A stretch of DNA of 64,000 nt from Nocardiopsis dassonvillei_B (GCF_964273065.1 NZ_OZ186815.1:5084001-5148000); one strand, 5' to 3'; counted from the stretch's first letter, positions 1-8,868 are shown. Made by a program: numbers and translations. Notes: generated by a model from the sequence alone, not told the origin.

Positions 1-1
1 G

Positions 2-859
2 CGCGGCCGGATGAACGACTCCAAGTCCTACGTCGCCCCCTACCGCCTCGGCGAGGCCATGGAGGGCGGCGCGGTCGGCACCGTCATCGCCTCCGGGGAC
101 GACTCGGTCCCGGTAGGCGCCTCCGTGCTGCACTCCCTGGGCTGGCGCGACCACGCCCTGCTGCCCGCCACCGCGCTCCGGATCGTGGACACCGAGGCCG
201 CGCCGGCGCAGGCCTACCTCAACGCGCTCGGCATGATCGGCTTCACCGCCTACGTGGGCCTCACCGAGATCGCCCCCGTCCGCGAGGGCGACGTGGTGTT
301 CGTCTCCGGCGCGGCCGGGGCGGTCGGCTCCCTCGCCGGCCAGATCGCCCGCCGCCTGGGCGCCTCCCGGGTCGTCGGCTCGGCCGGGGGACCGGAGAAG
401 AAGCGCCGCCTGGTCGAGGAGTTCGGCTACGACGCCGCCATCGACTACCGCGAGGGCCGCCTGGAGGAGCAGCTCGCCCAGGCCGCCCCCGACGGCATCG
501 ACGTCTACTTCGACAACGTCGGCGGCGACCACCTGCGGGCGGCGATCGCCGCGGCGCGCGACCACGGCCGCATGGCGCTGTGCGGGGCGATCTCGCAGTA
601 CAACGCCACCGAGCCGGTCCCCGGACCGGACAACCTGTTCCTCGCCGTGGGCAAGCGGCTCACCCTGCGCGGCTTCATCGTCGGCGACCACGGCCGCCTC
701 ATGGGCGAGTACGCCCGGCGCGCCGCCGGCTGGCTGGCCGAGGGCGACCTGCGCGCCCGGGAGACCGTCGTGGACGGCATCGACAACGCGGTCACCGCCT
801 TCCTCGACATGATGCGCGGCGCCAACACCGGCAAGATGCTGGTCCGCCTGCCCCACTGA
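2..859 (+). CDS. NADP-dependent MDR oxidoreductase (CurA/LTB4-dehydrogenase type), 5'-truncated by window edge
   Basis: Zinc-independent medium-chain reductase that would reduce activated C=C bonds of enones/enals with NADPH. The reading frame is open from base 2 (R-G-R-M-N-D-S-K-S-Y), which matches an internal part of this family, so the true start lies upstream of the window and about 50-60 residues are missing. The dinucleotide-binding stretch VFVSGAAGAVGSLAGQIAR and the family pattern YFDNVGGDHL are visible; no zinc-ligand cysteines are seen. The end, with TGKMLVRL, is the usual C-terminus. It is followed after 84 bp by an aldo/keto reductase on the same strand, so the two may form a carbonyl-detoxification pair. 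Family assignment is firm; the substrate is unknown. Confidence 0.9.
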   Translation, partial: RGRMNDSKSYVAPYRLGEAMEGGAVGTVIASGDDSVPVGASVLHSLGWRDHALLPATALRIVDTEAAPAQAYLNALGMIGFTAYVGLTEIAPVREGDVVFVSGAAGAVGSLAGQIARRLGASRVVGSAGGPEKKRRLVEEFGYDAAIDYREGRLEEQLAQAAPDGIDVYFDNVGGDHLRAAIAAARDHGRMALCGAISQYNATEPVPGPDNLFLAVGKRLTLRGFIVGDHGRLMGEYARRAAGWLAEGDLRARETVVDGIDNAVTAFLDMMRGANTGKMLVRLPH

Positions 860-943
860 CCGCCGCGGGCCCGGGCCACCGCGTCCGGCCCCCTCGACGG
901 ACCCCCACCGCAGCACCGTCTCCACGACCCCGGAAAGGGACCC

Positions 944-1768
944 ATGCAGCACGTCACCCTCAACAACGGCCTCCGTATGCCGCAGCTCGGATTCGGAGTC
1001 TGGCAGGTCCCCGACGACCAGGCCCAGGCCTCCGTCGAGACCGCCCTGGAGGTCGGCTACCGCAGTATCGACACCGCCCGCATCTACGACAACGAGGCGG
1101 GCACCGGCCGGGCCCTGGCCGCCTCCGGCCTGCCCCGCGAGGAGCTGTTCGTCACCACCAAGCTGTGGAACGACGACCAGGGCGCCGACAAGGCCCTGCG
1201 GGCCTTCGACGCCAGCCTCGAACGCCTCGGCCTGGACTACGTCGACCTCTACCTGATCCACTGGCCCGTCCCGGCCCAGGACGCCTACGTCGAGACCTGG
1301 AAGGTGCTGGAGCGCATCGCGGCCGAGGGCCGCGCCAAGGCGGTCGGGGTGTCCAACTTCACCGAGAAGACCCTGGCCCGCCTGCTGGAGAACTCCGACC
1401 TGGTGCCCGCGGTCAACCAGATCGAACTGCACCCGTACTTCTCCCAGGAGGCCATGCGCGGGCTCAACGCCGAGCACGGCATCCTCACCGAGGCCTGGAG
1501 CCCCCTCGGCCAGGGCAAGGGCCTGCTGGAGGACCCCGTGCTCACCGAGATCGGTGCCGAGCACGGCAAGTCCGCCGCCCAGGTGGTGCTGCGCTGGCAC
1601 CTCCAGATCGGCAACGTGGTCATCCCCAAGTCGGTGACCCCGTCCCGCATCGCGGAGAACTTCGACGTGTTCGACTTCGTGCTGGACGGCGACGAGCTGG
1701 ACAGGATCGGGGCGCTGGACCGCAACGGCCGCATCGGGCCGGACCCGGACGGGTTCAACGTCGCCTGA
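944..1768 (+). CDS. Aldo/keto reductase (2,5-diketo-D-gluconate reductase-like, AKR5 type)
   Basis: 274-residue soluble NADPH-dependent carbonyl reductase with the full catalytic tetrad D43, Y48, K73 and H106 (in DTARIYDN, TTKLWN and LIHWP). The cofactor-phosphate motif IPKSVTPSRI near residue 225 is intact, and length is normal for a bacterial AKR without insertion. The ATG start is preceded by GGAAAGGGA at good spacing. It lies 84 bp downstream of the MDR reductase and ends at a strong stem-loop, so it is probably the last gene of the transcript. Such enzymes reduce methylglyoxal, aldehydes or keto-sugars; the physiological substrate cannot be read from sequence. Confidence 0.92.
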   Translation: MQHVTLNNGLRMPQLGFGVWQVPDDQAQASVETALEVGYRSIDTARIYDNEAGTGRALAASGLPREELFVTTKLWNDDQGADKALRAFDASLERLGLDYVDLYLIHWPVPAQDAYVETWKVLERIAAEGRAKAVGVSNFTEKTLARLLENSDLVPAVNQIELHPYFSQEAMRGLNAEHGILTEAWSPLGQGKGLLEDPVLTEIGAEHGKSAAQVVLRWHLQIGNVVIPKSVTPSRIAENFDVFDFVLDGDELDRIGALDRNGRIGPDPDGFNVA

Positions 1769-1778
1769 CGGCGGCGGA

Positions 1779-1809
1779 GGAGGGCGTCCCCGCGGCGGGG
1801 ACGCCCTCC
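1779..1809 (+). terminator. Stem-loop terminator after aldo/keto reductase
   Basis: Perfect 14-bp stem (1779-1792 with 1796-1809) and a 3-nt loop, ten bases after the stop codon. No U-tract follows, as is usual for high-GC actinobacterial terminators. Confidence 0.75.
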
Positions 1810-2091
1810 GGCGCTTCGCGCGCCGGTGGCCGCCACCGGCCGCCGCTCTCTGCGCACCGCCCGGGGCGGCCCCGCCCCCGGCGCCGACCAGGGGGGACGG
1901 GCCCGCGAGAGGGGTCCGGCGGGCCCGGAGGGGGGTCCGGTGCGGGGGACGGGACGGGCCGCGCGGGGCCCGCCCGGGAGCGGACGCGCCCCCGAGGTGG
2001 CACGGGGCCCGCGGGAGGCGTACAGTCCTCTCTTGGCGCGCCGGGCAGGAGTCCGGCGGACAGCATTCTCCCTACGCGAAATCCCGGATCC
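1810..2091. other. Intergenic region without a gene
   Basis: GC-rich spacer between the terminator and the next start. Open frames here show no domain or convincing start. TACAGT near 2021 is the only -10-like hexamer noticed and has no clear -35 partner. Confidence 0.5.
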
Positions 2092-2976
2092 ATGACCGTT
2101 GTTCCTTCGCGCACCGCGCGTGTCTACCGCTCCGAGAGCGCCGAGCGCTCGGTGCACGCCTGGTGCCACAAAGCCCTCGGCAGCTGGCCCGACCTCGGAC
2201 CGCTGCCCCCCGTGGAGACCCGCATGGGGAGCACCCAGGCCTTCCGCGCCGCGGGCGGCCCCGGCACCCCGGTCCTGGTCCTGTCCGGCACCAACTTCAA
2301 CGCCGCCACGACGGTCCCCGCGGCCCGCGCACTGGCCGGCGACCGCCCCGTGTACCTGGTGGACCTGCCCGGCCAGCCCGGCCTCAGCTGCGGCGAGCGG
2401 GTCGGCAGGCCCGGGATCGAGGCGTACGGTGCCTGGTTCGACGAGCTCCTCCCGCGGATCACCGACGGGCCGGTCATCGTGCTCGGCCACTCCCGGGGCG
2501 CCGCCATCGCCCTGGCCTCCACCCCTTCGCCGCTGGTAGCGGGCCTGCTGCTGCTCAACCCGGCCGGACTGACCGCGCCCGGTGTGAGCTCCGAGTCGAT
2601 GCGCGCCACCCTGCCGTGGATGCTGCGCCCCACCGAGCAGACCAGCGGCCGCCTCGTCGAGTTCCTCAGCGGGCCGCAGACCCCCTGCGAGGAGCACCGG
2701 GCGGAGACCGAGTGGCTCACCCTGGTGGCGCGCAGCTGCCGCACCGGTTCCCTGCCCAGCCCGCTGCAGGCCGAGCGGATCCGCGCCTGGTCCGACACCC
2801 CGGTCGCGGTCGCCACCGGCTCGCACGACCAGTTCTTCTCACCGGCGCGCCTGCACGGGCCCGCCCGCCGGTTCCTGGACGCCGAGGTCCACACGATCGA
2901 GGGCGCCGGCCACCTCTCGCTGTACGAGTGCCCCGAGCGGGTCCGCGAGCTGCTGCGCTCGCTCGACCCCGCCTGA
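2092..2976 (+). CDS. Alpha/beta-fold hydrolase
   Basis: 294-residue cytoplasmic hydrolase. The nucleophile elbow GHSRG puts the catalytic Ser at about residue 134; a probable acid lies in GSHDQFF and the base in GAGHLSLYE near the C-terminus. VLVLSGTNFNA after the first strand is the oxyanion region, and DLPGQPG is the typical strand-4 loop. The ATG at 2092 is chosen because the fold begins soon after it; upstream the frame is low-complexity Gly/Arg/Pro. No clear Shine-Dalgarno is visible. It stands alone between a terminator and the BCCT gene. Substrate unknown (esterase, lactonase or epoxide-hydrolase-like are all possible). Confidence 0.85.
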   Translation: MTVVPSRTARVYRSESAERSVHAWCHKALGSWPDLGPLPPVETRMGSTQAFRAAGGPGTPVLVLSGTNFNAATTVPAARALAGDRPVYLVDLPGQPGLSCGERVGRPGIEAYGAWFDELLPRITDGPVIVLGHSRGAAIALASTPSPLVAGLLLLNPAGLTAPGVSSESMRATLPWMLRPTEQTSGRLVEFLSGPQTPCEEHRAETEWLTLVARSCRTGSLPSPLQAERIRAWSDTPVAVATGSHDQFFSPARLHGPARRFLDAEVHTIEGAGHLSLYECPERVRELLRSLDPA

Positions 2977-3128
2977 GACCCTGCCCGCGCCCCGTCCGCA
3001 CGCTCCGGGAGGGGCCGCGGACGGGTCCCACGGACGATTTCGGAACGGCGCACAGCCGTGTCCCGGCCCACATCCGGGGTCGAGAAAGGCAAGACTCTCC
3101 GTGACGGAATCATCACGGGGAGGCGCAT

Positions 3129-4739
3129 ATGCTCGACAGGGCGGCAAAAGCCCTCGGTCTCAGGACCGATCCGGTCATCTTCTTCGGCGCGGTCGCGGTA
3201 ACGGTGCTGTTCGTGGTGTGCGCCATCGCCTTCACCGCCGCGGTGGACGCGGTCTTCGGCGCCGTGTCCGACTGGATCCTCACCCACCTGGGATGGTTCT
3301 ACATCCTGGGGGTCACGACCTTCCTGGCCTTCCTGATCTGGATCGCCCTGAGCAGGTACGGCCGCATCCGGCTCGGCAGCGACGACAGCCGCCCCGACTA
3401 CAGCGACCCCGTCTGGTTCTGCATGCTCTTCGCCGCGGGCATCGGCAGCATCCTCATGTTCTGGGGCGTGGCGGAGCCCATCAGCCACTTCGCGGAGCCG
3501 CCGCTGCGCGACGCGGAACCGGGATCGGTGCAGGCGGCGCGCGAGGCCATGGGGTTCACCCTGTACCACTTCGGCCTGCACACGTGGACGATCTTCTGCC
3601 TCCCGGGGCTGGCCTTCGCCTACTTCGCGTACCGCAAGGGGCTGCCGTTCCGGCTGAGCTCGATCCTGTACCCCTTCCTCGGGCAACGCGCCTTCGGGCC
3701 CGTCGGGCGCTTCGTCGACGCCTTCGCGGTCCTGGGCACCCTCTTCGGCGTGGCCGTCACCATCGGCCTGGGCACCATGCAGATCAACAGCGGACTGCAC
3801 ACGCTCTTCGGCGTTCCGGAGAACAAGGTCGTCCAGCTCATCCTCATCACCTCCGTGACGACCCTCGCGGTGATCTCCGTGGCCACCGGACTGGACATCG
3901 GCATCAAGTGGCTGTCCACCGTCAACATCGTGATGGCCGTCGGGCTGCTCGTCTTCGTCTTCCTCGCCGGATCGAGCCTCTACCTGGTCAAGGGGGTCGT
4001 CGAGACCACCGGCGTGTACCTGCAGTGGCTCATCCCGCTCTCCTTCTGGAACGACACCTTCGGCGACACCGGATGGCAGGGGTCGTGGACGGTCTTCTAC
4101 TGGGCGTGGACCATCACCTGGTCGCCGTTCGTGGGGATCTTCGTCGCCCGCATCTCCAGGGGGCGCACGATCCGGGAGTTCGTCCTGGGCGTCCTCGCCG
4201 TGCCCACCGCGTTCAGCATCGTCTGGTTCGGCGTCTTCGGCCTGTCCTCGTTCGACATCGAGATGAACCAGGGCGGAGAGCTGGTCCGCAACGTCGTGGT
4301 GGAGGGGGACATCCCCGGCGCGCTGTTCGCCTTCCTGGCCCACTACCCCCTGACGACCTTCGTCTCCGCGGTGAGCATCCTCATCGTGATCATCTTCTTC
4401 ACCACCTCCTCGGACTCCGCCTCGCTCGTGGTCGACATGCTGTGCTCGGGCGGATCCGGGTCCCCCACCCGTCAGCGGGTGTTCTGGGGCATCACCGAAG
4501 GTGTGGTCGCCGCCACCGTGCTCACCGCGAGCGGGCTGGGAGGGCTGGAGGCGCTGCAGCAGACGATCATCGTCTTCGGGCTGCCGTTCTTCGTCCTCGC
4601 GTTCTTCATGATGGCCGGCCTGGTGCGCAGCCTGCGCGGGGAACCGGAGAGCGCCTTCCGCCGGCGCCCCCGGCGACGGCGGAAGGACCGGGAGGGGGCC
4701 GACACGGGCGGCGCGGCCGACACGGGCGGCGGCGGATAG
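3129..4739 (+). CDS. BCCT family betaine/carnitine/choline transporter
   Basis: 536-residue inner-membrane secondary transporter with about 12 hydrophobic segments. Family signatures are FAAGIGSILMFWGVAEP (residues 101-117) and FYWAWTITWSPFVG near 320-335, the latter carrying the aromatic-box tryptophans that bind quaternary ammonium groups. The glycine segment reads GIGSIL rather than the GMGIGL of BetP, so coupling ion and substrate may differ. The C-terminus is a cytoplasmic Arg-rich then Gly/Thr-rich tail of about 40 residues, where BetP-type osmosensing tails also sit. The start is supported by GGGGAGG 6 nt upstream. A 6-bp inverted repeat (CCGTGA/TCACGG, 3099-3118) precedes it. Likely role: osmoprotectant or choline uptake. 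Confidence 0.93.
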   Translation: MLDRAAKALGLRTDPVIFFGAVAVTVLFVVCAIAFTAAVDAVFGAVSDWILTHLGWFYILGVTTFLAFLIWIALSRYGRIRLGSDDSRPDYSDPVWFCMLFAAGIGSILMFWGVAEPISHFAEPPLRDAEPGSVQAAREAMGFTLYHFGLHTWTIFCLPGLAFAYFAYRKGLPFRLSSILYPFLGQRAFGPVGRFVDAFAVLGTLFGVAVTIGLGTMQINSGLHTLFGVPENKVVQLILITSVTTLAVISVATGLDIGIKWLSTVNIVMAVGLLVFVFLAGSSLYLVKGVVETTGVYLQWLIPLSFWNDTFGDTGWQGSWTVFYWAWTITWSPFVGIFVARISRGRTIREFVLGVLAVPTAFSIVWFGVFGLSSFDIEMNQGGELVRNVVVEGDIPGALFAFLAHYPLTTFVSAVSILIVIIFFTTSSDSASLVVDMLCSGGSGSPTRQRVFWGITEGVVAATVLTASGLGGLEALQQTIIVFGLPFFVLAFFMMAGLVRSLRGEPESAFRRRPRRRRKDREGADTGGAADTGGGG

Positions 4740-4744
4740 GGAGC

Positions 4745-4769
4745 GCCCGGCCCCCTCACGGGGGCGGGC
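4745..4769. terminator. Shared stem-loop between convergent BCCT and APH genes
   Basis: GCCCG-G-CCCCC paired with GGGGGCGGGC around a short loop, with one bulged G. It fills the 30-bp space between two convergent stop codons, so it probably serves both directions. Confidence 0.6.
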
Positions 4770-5567
4770 TCATCCCGGCCAGAAGAAGTCGTCCAGGTCC
4801 CGGTACAGCTCCAGCAGTCCGGGGTCGACCAGGTCGCGGCCGTAGGCGTCCAGGAACGCCTCGGCGTCGCGGGGACCGAACGACGGGTTGAGGTCGCTCA
4901 GCATGCTGCCCGTCATGTCCGCCAGGTCCAGGTGGCGGTCGCCGACGCCCACCCTCCCCAGGTCGATGAGGGACCACCCGCCCCTCCCGTCCACCAGGAC
5001 GTTGGGCAGGCAGTAGTCGCCGTGCAGCAGGACCGGGCCGGACAGCGGGGCGCGGCCGAGGCGTTCGGCCAGCCCGGAGAGGACCTCACCGGCCGGGGTC
5101 CCCGCCCGGTGGCCCCGCTCCCGCCAGCCGCGGTCCACCGTTCCGGCGGCCACTCGCTCACGCGCCTGTTCCAGGAGGACCCCGGGGCCCATCGGGAACG
5201 GCACGCCCGCCACCGGCACGGCGTGCAGCTCGCGCAGCGCCCGGGCGAGCAGGGCGATCAGGGCCGGGCGGTCGTGCCCCGGCTCGTGGGCGCCCCGGCC
5301 GGGCCGGTGCTCCATGGTCAGCCAGTGCGTCCCCCGCCACCGCCCGGAGTCCAGCAGCCGCGGTACCGGGAGCGGGGTGCGGGCCAGCAGGCGCAGCCGC
5401 CGCTCGGTGGCGGCCAGCTCGGACACCAGGTCGGGGCGGCTCCCGTCCGCCGACTTGAACACCGCCGCCGGTCTCCCCGCCACGTACAGCAGGGCCACCC
5501 GGGCCCCGGACAGGCCCACGTCGACCTCCTCGACCCGGTCGGCGGCGACACCCGGTGGCAGCGGCAT
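4770..5567 (-). CDS. Aminoglycoside 3'-phosphotransferase (APH(3')) family protein
   Basis: 265-residue ATP-dependent antibiotic kinase, the usual APH(3') length. The Brenner motif HGDYCLPN gives catalytic D184 and N189, the metal ligand is D202 in IDLGRVGVGDRHLDLA, and the ATP-binding Lys is near K38. Each key position sits six residues before its APH(3')-IIa counterpart, and the tail LYRDLDDFFWPG matches the YRLLDEFF end of true APH(3') enzymes that contacts aminoglycoside. This suggests neomycin/kanamycin O-phosphorylation rather than a generic choline-kinase-like role, but specificity is inferred. TAGGCT lies 7 nt before the ATG, with no Shine-Dalgarno, suggesting a leaderless mRNA. A TetR gene lies 88 bp upstream on the same strand. 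Confidence 0.85.
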   Translation of the reverse strand: MPLPPGVAADRVEEVDVGLSGARVALLYVAGRPAAVFKSADGSRPDLVSELAATERRLRLLARTPLPVPRLLDSGRWRGTHWLTMEHRPGRGAHEPGHDRPALIALLARALRELHAVPVAGVPFPMGPGVLLEQARERVAAGTVDRGWRERGHRAGTPAGEVLSGLAERLGRAPLSGPVLLHGDYCLPNVLVDGRGGWSLIDLGRVGVGDRHLDLADMTGSMLSDLNPSFGPRDAEAFLDAYGRDLVDPGLLELYRDLDDFFWPG

Positions 5568-5655
5568 GGACCGCAGCCTAGCCGGGGGCCGACGCCCCCT
5601 CCAGTGGTTTTCCCCGCCGCCCGGCGGGGGCCGGTACCCGCACCCGGTCGGGTGC

Positions 5656-6336
5656 CTACGCCCCGTCCGGTGCCTTCCCGGGGCCGGCCTGCCGTTCCCG
5701 CGCGTCCGCGCCGACGGAGGGCAGGATCACCTCGTCGACGATCCGGGCGAGGTGGTCGCGGTCGGGCGCCCGGCCGTGGTCGACCGTGTACTTCAGGACC
5801 ATGGCCTCGCCGATGTCGACGGTCACGTCGGTGACCCGGGCGGGGTCGATCCGCCCCCGCTCCGCGTAGTGCAGCAGGACGGTGCGGGTGAAGCGCCCGC
5901 CGCGGGGGTCGAACACCTCGCGGTCGAGCCGCGCGTGGAGGCCGGGGTCGCGCAGGGACTCGGCGATCACCGCGAACATCGCCCGGCCCAGGGGGTCCTC
6001 GCTCAGTTCGGTCAGCACGGTCAGCGCGTCGATGAGGTCGCCGCGCAGGTCGTCGGCCGCCGGGGCGGGGCTCTCCTGCGGGAAGTGGCTGTACATGGCG
6101 TCCAGCAGGATGTCGGCGGGTACGGACCAGCGCCGGTACAGCGAGGTCTTGGCGGTGCCCGCCCGGCGGGCGATCCCCTCCATGGACAGCCCGGCCACGC
6201 CGTGCTCGGCCGCCTCCAGGATCGCGGCCTGGTGGATGGCGCCGACGAGCTCGCTCCCGCGCCTGCGCGTCCGCCGGGGGGACGGCCCCGGTTCCCCGGC
6301 CGGCCGCGCGGAGGACTCCTCGTTCCGTTCGTCCAC
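5656..6336 (-). CDS. TetR/AcrR family transcriptional regulator
   Basis: 226-residue one-component regulator. The N-terminal helix-turn-helix (about residues 30-78) contains the typical GLSMEGIARRAGTAKTSLYRRW; the rest is an all-helical ligand/dimer domain with a TetR_C-like pattern (LRDPGLHARLD). A basic PRRTRRRG stretch precedes the HTH. It is divergent from the DUF418 gene, with paired inverted repeats in between, so autorepression and control of that membrane protein are likely. The downstream APH gene has its own promoter-like hexamer. Effector unknown. Confidence 0.9.
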   Translation of the reverse strand: MDERNEESSARPAGEPGPSPRRTRRRGSELVGAIHQAAILEAAEHGVAGLSMEGIARRAGTAKTSLYRRWSVPADILLDAMYSHFPQESPAPAADDLRGDLIDALTVLTELSEDPLGRAMFAVIAESLRDPGLHARLDREVFDPRGGRFTRTVLLHYAERGRIDPARVTDVTVDIGEAMVLKYTVDHGRAPDRDHLARIVDEVILPSVGADARERQAGPGKAPDGA

Positions 6337-6354
6337 AGGGCTTCCCAGCTTGGC

Positions 6355-6401
6355 TACGGTGCCGTATCTTAAAAACGCGGCATTGGATACGTCCCCGTAT
6401 C
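6355..6401. promoter_or_regulatory. Tandem TetR-type operators between divergent TetR and DUF418 genes
   Basis: Two sites share the 12-bp form TACG-N4-CGTA: TACGGTGCCGTA at 6355-6366 and TACGTCCCCGTA at 6388-6399. The second extends to GATACG/CGTATC (6386-6401). Both are followed by TCTTA, so CCGTATCTTA recurs at 33-bp spacing (6362 and 6395), about three helical turns. They lie in the only AT-rich part of the intergenic region. Confidence 0.7.
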
Positions 6402-6474
6402 TTACCTCGGCCGGTGGGTCCGGCTGCGCCCATGCCGCCTCCCTACGACGACCGACCCCCGTGGAGCGATCCGT

Positions 6475-7752
6475 ATGTCCTCTTCCCTACGACCTCCGCC
6501 CGCAGCGGTCCACGGCACGGACCCGGCGGCCAGGGCCCTCGCCCCCGACCTGGCCCGCGGTGTGATGCTGCTGGTCATCGCGGTGGTGCACGCCCACATA
6601 TTCCGGCTGATGGTCAACGGCGACCCCACGGGCACGCCCGCCGGGGTGCTCGACACCGTGACGACGATGGCCGTGCTGATGTTCGCCGAGGCGCGGGGCT
6701 ACCCGATGTTCGCCGCACTGTTCGGATACGGACTGGCCTGGATCTGCCTGCGGAGGATCGGCGAGGGCCGGCCGTGGCCCTGGGTCCGCGCCCTGGTGCG
6801 CAGGCGCGGCCGCTGGATGGTGGCCATCGGACTGGCGCACGTGGTGCTGCTCTTCTTCGGCGACATCATCTCGGTGTACGGGCTCGTCGCCCTGCTCTTC
6901 GCGGGGCTGCTGAACGTCACCGACCGGCGGCTGCTCGCCCACGGGTTCACCTGGATGGCGGTCGGCTCCCTGGTCTACGCACTGGGCACCACCCTGCCCG
7001 CGGCGGCCTCCGCCGAGAGCGCGAGCGCGCTCAGCGAGAGCCCCTGGGCGGATCTGGGGATGCGGCTGCTGACCTGGCCGATCATGACCCCGCTGCTGCT
7101 GGTGACCTCGGTGTTCCCCTTCGTCATCGGTGTGTGGGCGGCCCGGCGGAGCGTCATGGAGCGGCCGTGGGAGCACCTGGCGCTGCTGCGCCGGACCGCC
7201 GGGATCGGCATCCCTCTCGCTGTGCTGGGCGGGGTTCCCCAGGCGCTGGCCTCCACCGGGCTGTGGCGGCCGCACTCGGTCGCGGTCGAGGCCGCCGGGG
7301 CGTGGCTGCACGTGCTCACGGGGTACGCGGGCGGGTTCGGCTACGCGGCGCTCATCGCACTGGTGGCGGTACGCCTCGGTGGCCGGCAGGGGCCGCTGGT
7401 CCGGGCGCTGGCCGCCACCGGGCAGCGCTCCATGACCTGCTACCTGCTGCAGTCGGTGGCCTGGATGGTGCTGTTCATGCCGTACACGCTGGACCTGGGC
7501 ACCGGTATGTCCGACACGGTGTCGGTGCTGGTCGGCGCGGGGGTGTGGGCGGTGACCGTGGTCCTGGCCGACCTGATGCGGCGGGCCGGGATCCGCGGCC
7601 CGGCCGAGAGCTTCCTGCGGTGGCGCACCTACGCACCGGTCCGCCACGACCGAGCCGGAGCCGGAAGCGGAAACGGAGCCGATGCCGGGGCCGAGGGCGG
7701 CGGTGACGGCGACCGGCCAGGCCGACCATCCGCGGAGCGGTCGCCCTCCTGA
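6475..7752 (+). CDS. DUF418 family integral membrane protein
   Basis: 425-residue protein with about 9-10 hydrophobic segments. The opening ARALAPDLARGVMLLVIAVV, GDIISVYGLVALL near residue 130 and the C-terminal RSMTCYLLQSVAW block are typical of DUF418 membrane proteins, which resemble acyltransferase-3-like proteins. Family function is not established. The C-terminal 40 residues are a hydrophilic Gly/Ala/Asp-rich tail. It is divergent from a TetR regulator with two operator-like sites, so it is probably induced by that regulator's ligand. Confidence 0.8.
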   Translation: MSSSLRPPPAAVHGTDPAARALAPDLARGVMLLVIAVVHAHIFRLMVNGDPTGTPAGVLDTVTTMAVLMFAEARGYPMFAALFGYGLAWICLRRIGEGRPWPWVRALVRRRGRWMVAIGLAHVVLLFFGDIISVYGLVALLFAGLLNVTDRRLLAHGFTWMAVGSLVYALGTTLPAAASAESASALSESPWADLGMRLLTWPIMTPLLLVTSVFPFVIGVWAARRSVMERPWEHLALLRRTAGIGIPLAVLGGVPQALASTGLWRPHSVAVEAAGAWLHVLTGYAGGFGYAALIALVAVRLGGRQGPLVRALAATGQRSMTCYLLQSVAWMVLFMPYTLDLGTGMSDTVSVLVGAGVWAVTVVLADLMRRAGIRGPAESFLRWRTYAPVRHDRAGAGSGNGADAGAEGGGDGDRPGRPSAERSPS

Positions 7753-8090
7753 ACCGGGGTCGCCTCCAGGGCCGCGGGGCCGCCTCCGGGGGCTACGGGA
7801 CAGGGCCTTCTGATGCTCCGCGCCCGATGGGGGCGGTCTCCGGTTCGGCGTCTTCCGGAACGGGACCGCCTCCCTCTCCCGCCCGCAGAGGGTCCCTGGT
7901 CACCTGCACCTAGGGGCGCAGGGGGAAGCCCTCACGGGTGGTCGGCGGGGCCCGGGACCCCGGCCGCCGGGTACGGCGGTGAGGGGGCGGGGCCGGTCGG
8001 CACCTGTACCGCGGGACCGGGCTCGCGGGTGGCCGGAGACGCCGGGAGGGGCCTGCGCCGTCGAGCACGAGGCGGTGGGAGCATGGCGGG
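7753..8090. other. Intergenic region without a recognisable gene
   Basis: 338 bp between two co-directional genes. Open frames on both strands are low-complexity Gly/Arg/Pro with no domain. I see no convincing terminator, promoter or repeat. Confidence 0.5.
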
Positions 8091-8843
8091 ATGAGTGTTT
8101 CCGATGATGACTTCCTCCAGGACACCGCCGCCCGGCTGGGTGGATTGCCCGGGGTGCGGGCGGTGGCACTGGGCGGCTCCCGGGCCCAGGGAACGCACCG
8201 GGTCGACAGCGACTGGGACCTGGCGGTCTACTATCGCGGCGGCTTCGACCCCCAGGACCTGCGGGACCTGGGCTGGCCCGGGGAGGTGTCGGAGATCGGC
8301 GGCTGGGGCGGAGGTGTGTTCAACGGCGGCGCGTGGCTGCGCATCGACGGCCGCCGGGTGGACGTGCACTACCGCGACCTGGACGTGGTGGAACGGGAGA
8401 CCGCCCGGGCGCAGGGCGGGGAGTTCGATGTGGAACCCCTCCTGTTCCACCTGGCGGGCATCCCCACGTACCTGGTGGTCGCCGAACTCGCCCTGGGCCT
8501 CACCCTGCTCGGGGAGCTGCCCCGGCCGGACTACCCGCCGGCGCTGCGCCGGAGCGCACCGCCCCGCTGGCGCGGGATCGCCGCGGCCACCCTCGGATAC
8601 GCCGAGCACGCCCACGCGCCCCGGGGGAGGGTGAGCCAGACCGCGGGCCTCATCGCACAGGCGGCCGTCCAGGCCGCCCACGCCGTGCTGGCCGCCCGTG
8701 GGGAGTGGGCGACCAACGACAAGGCCCTGCTGGCCAGGGCCGGACTGGAGGAGGTCGACCTGGTCATCGCCGGGCTGACCGCCGACCCCAAGGACCTGGT
8801 GGCCGGCGTGGCAGAGGCCGGACGGGTCCTCGCCACCGCGTGA
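8091..8843 (+). CDS. Nucleotidyltransferase-fold protein (pol-beta superfamily)
   Basis: 250 residues. The signature GGSRAQGTHRVDSDWDLAVY (about residues 24-43) is the GS-x10-DxD motif of the pol-beta nucleotidyltransferase superfamily, and a third acidic residue lies in RRVDVHYRDLD near 90. The remaining half is helical and resembles the C-terminal half of antibiotic or RNA-tailing nucleotidyltransferase-like proteins. It could adenylylate a small molecule or protein; no substrate can be assigned. A second GS/DxD protein lies at 23521, with little other similarity. It converges on the GNAT gene across a stem-loop. Confidence 0.75.
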   Translation: MSVSDDDFLQDTAARLGGLPGVRAVALGGSRAQGTHRVDSDWDLAVYYRGGFDPQDLRDLGWPGEVSEIGGWGGGVFNGGAWLRIDGRRVDVHYRDLDVVERETARAQGGEFDVEPLLFHLAGIPTYLVVAELALGLTLLGELPRPDYPPALRRSAPPRWRGIAAATLGYAEHAHAPRGRVSQTAGLIAQAAVQAAHAVLAARGEWATNDKALLARAGLEEVDLVIAGLTADPKDLVAGVAEAGRVLATA

Positions 8844-8844
8844 A

Positions 8845-8868
8845 CGGGGGCCGCACCCGCGGCCCCCG
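8845..8868. terminator. Stem-loop between convergent genes
   Basis: Perfect 10-bp stem CGGGGGCCGC/GCGGCCCCCG with a 4-nt loop, directly after the nucleotidyltransferase stop and before the GNAT stop on the other strand. Confidence 0.75.

Noticed and set aside
580..2976. 798-residue frame containing the first hydrolase
   Set aside because: The N-terminal 500 residues are Arg/Pro/Gly low-complexity in another frame of the reductase genes; the fold starts at 2092.
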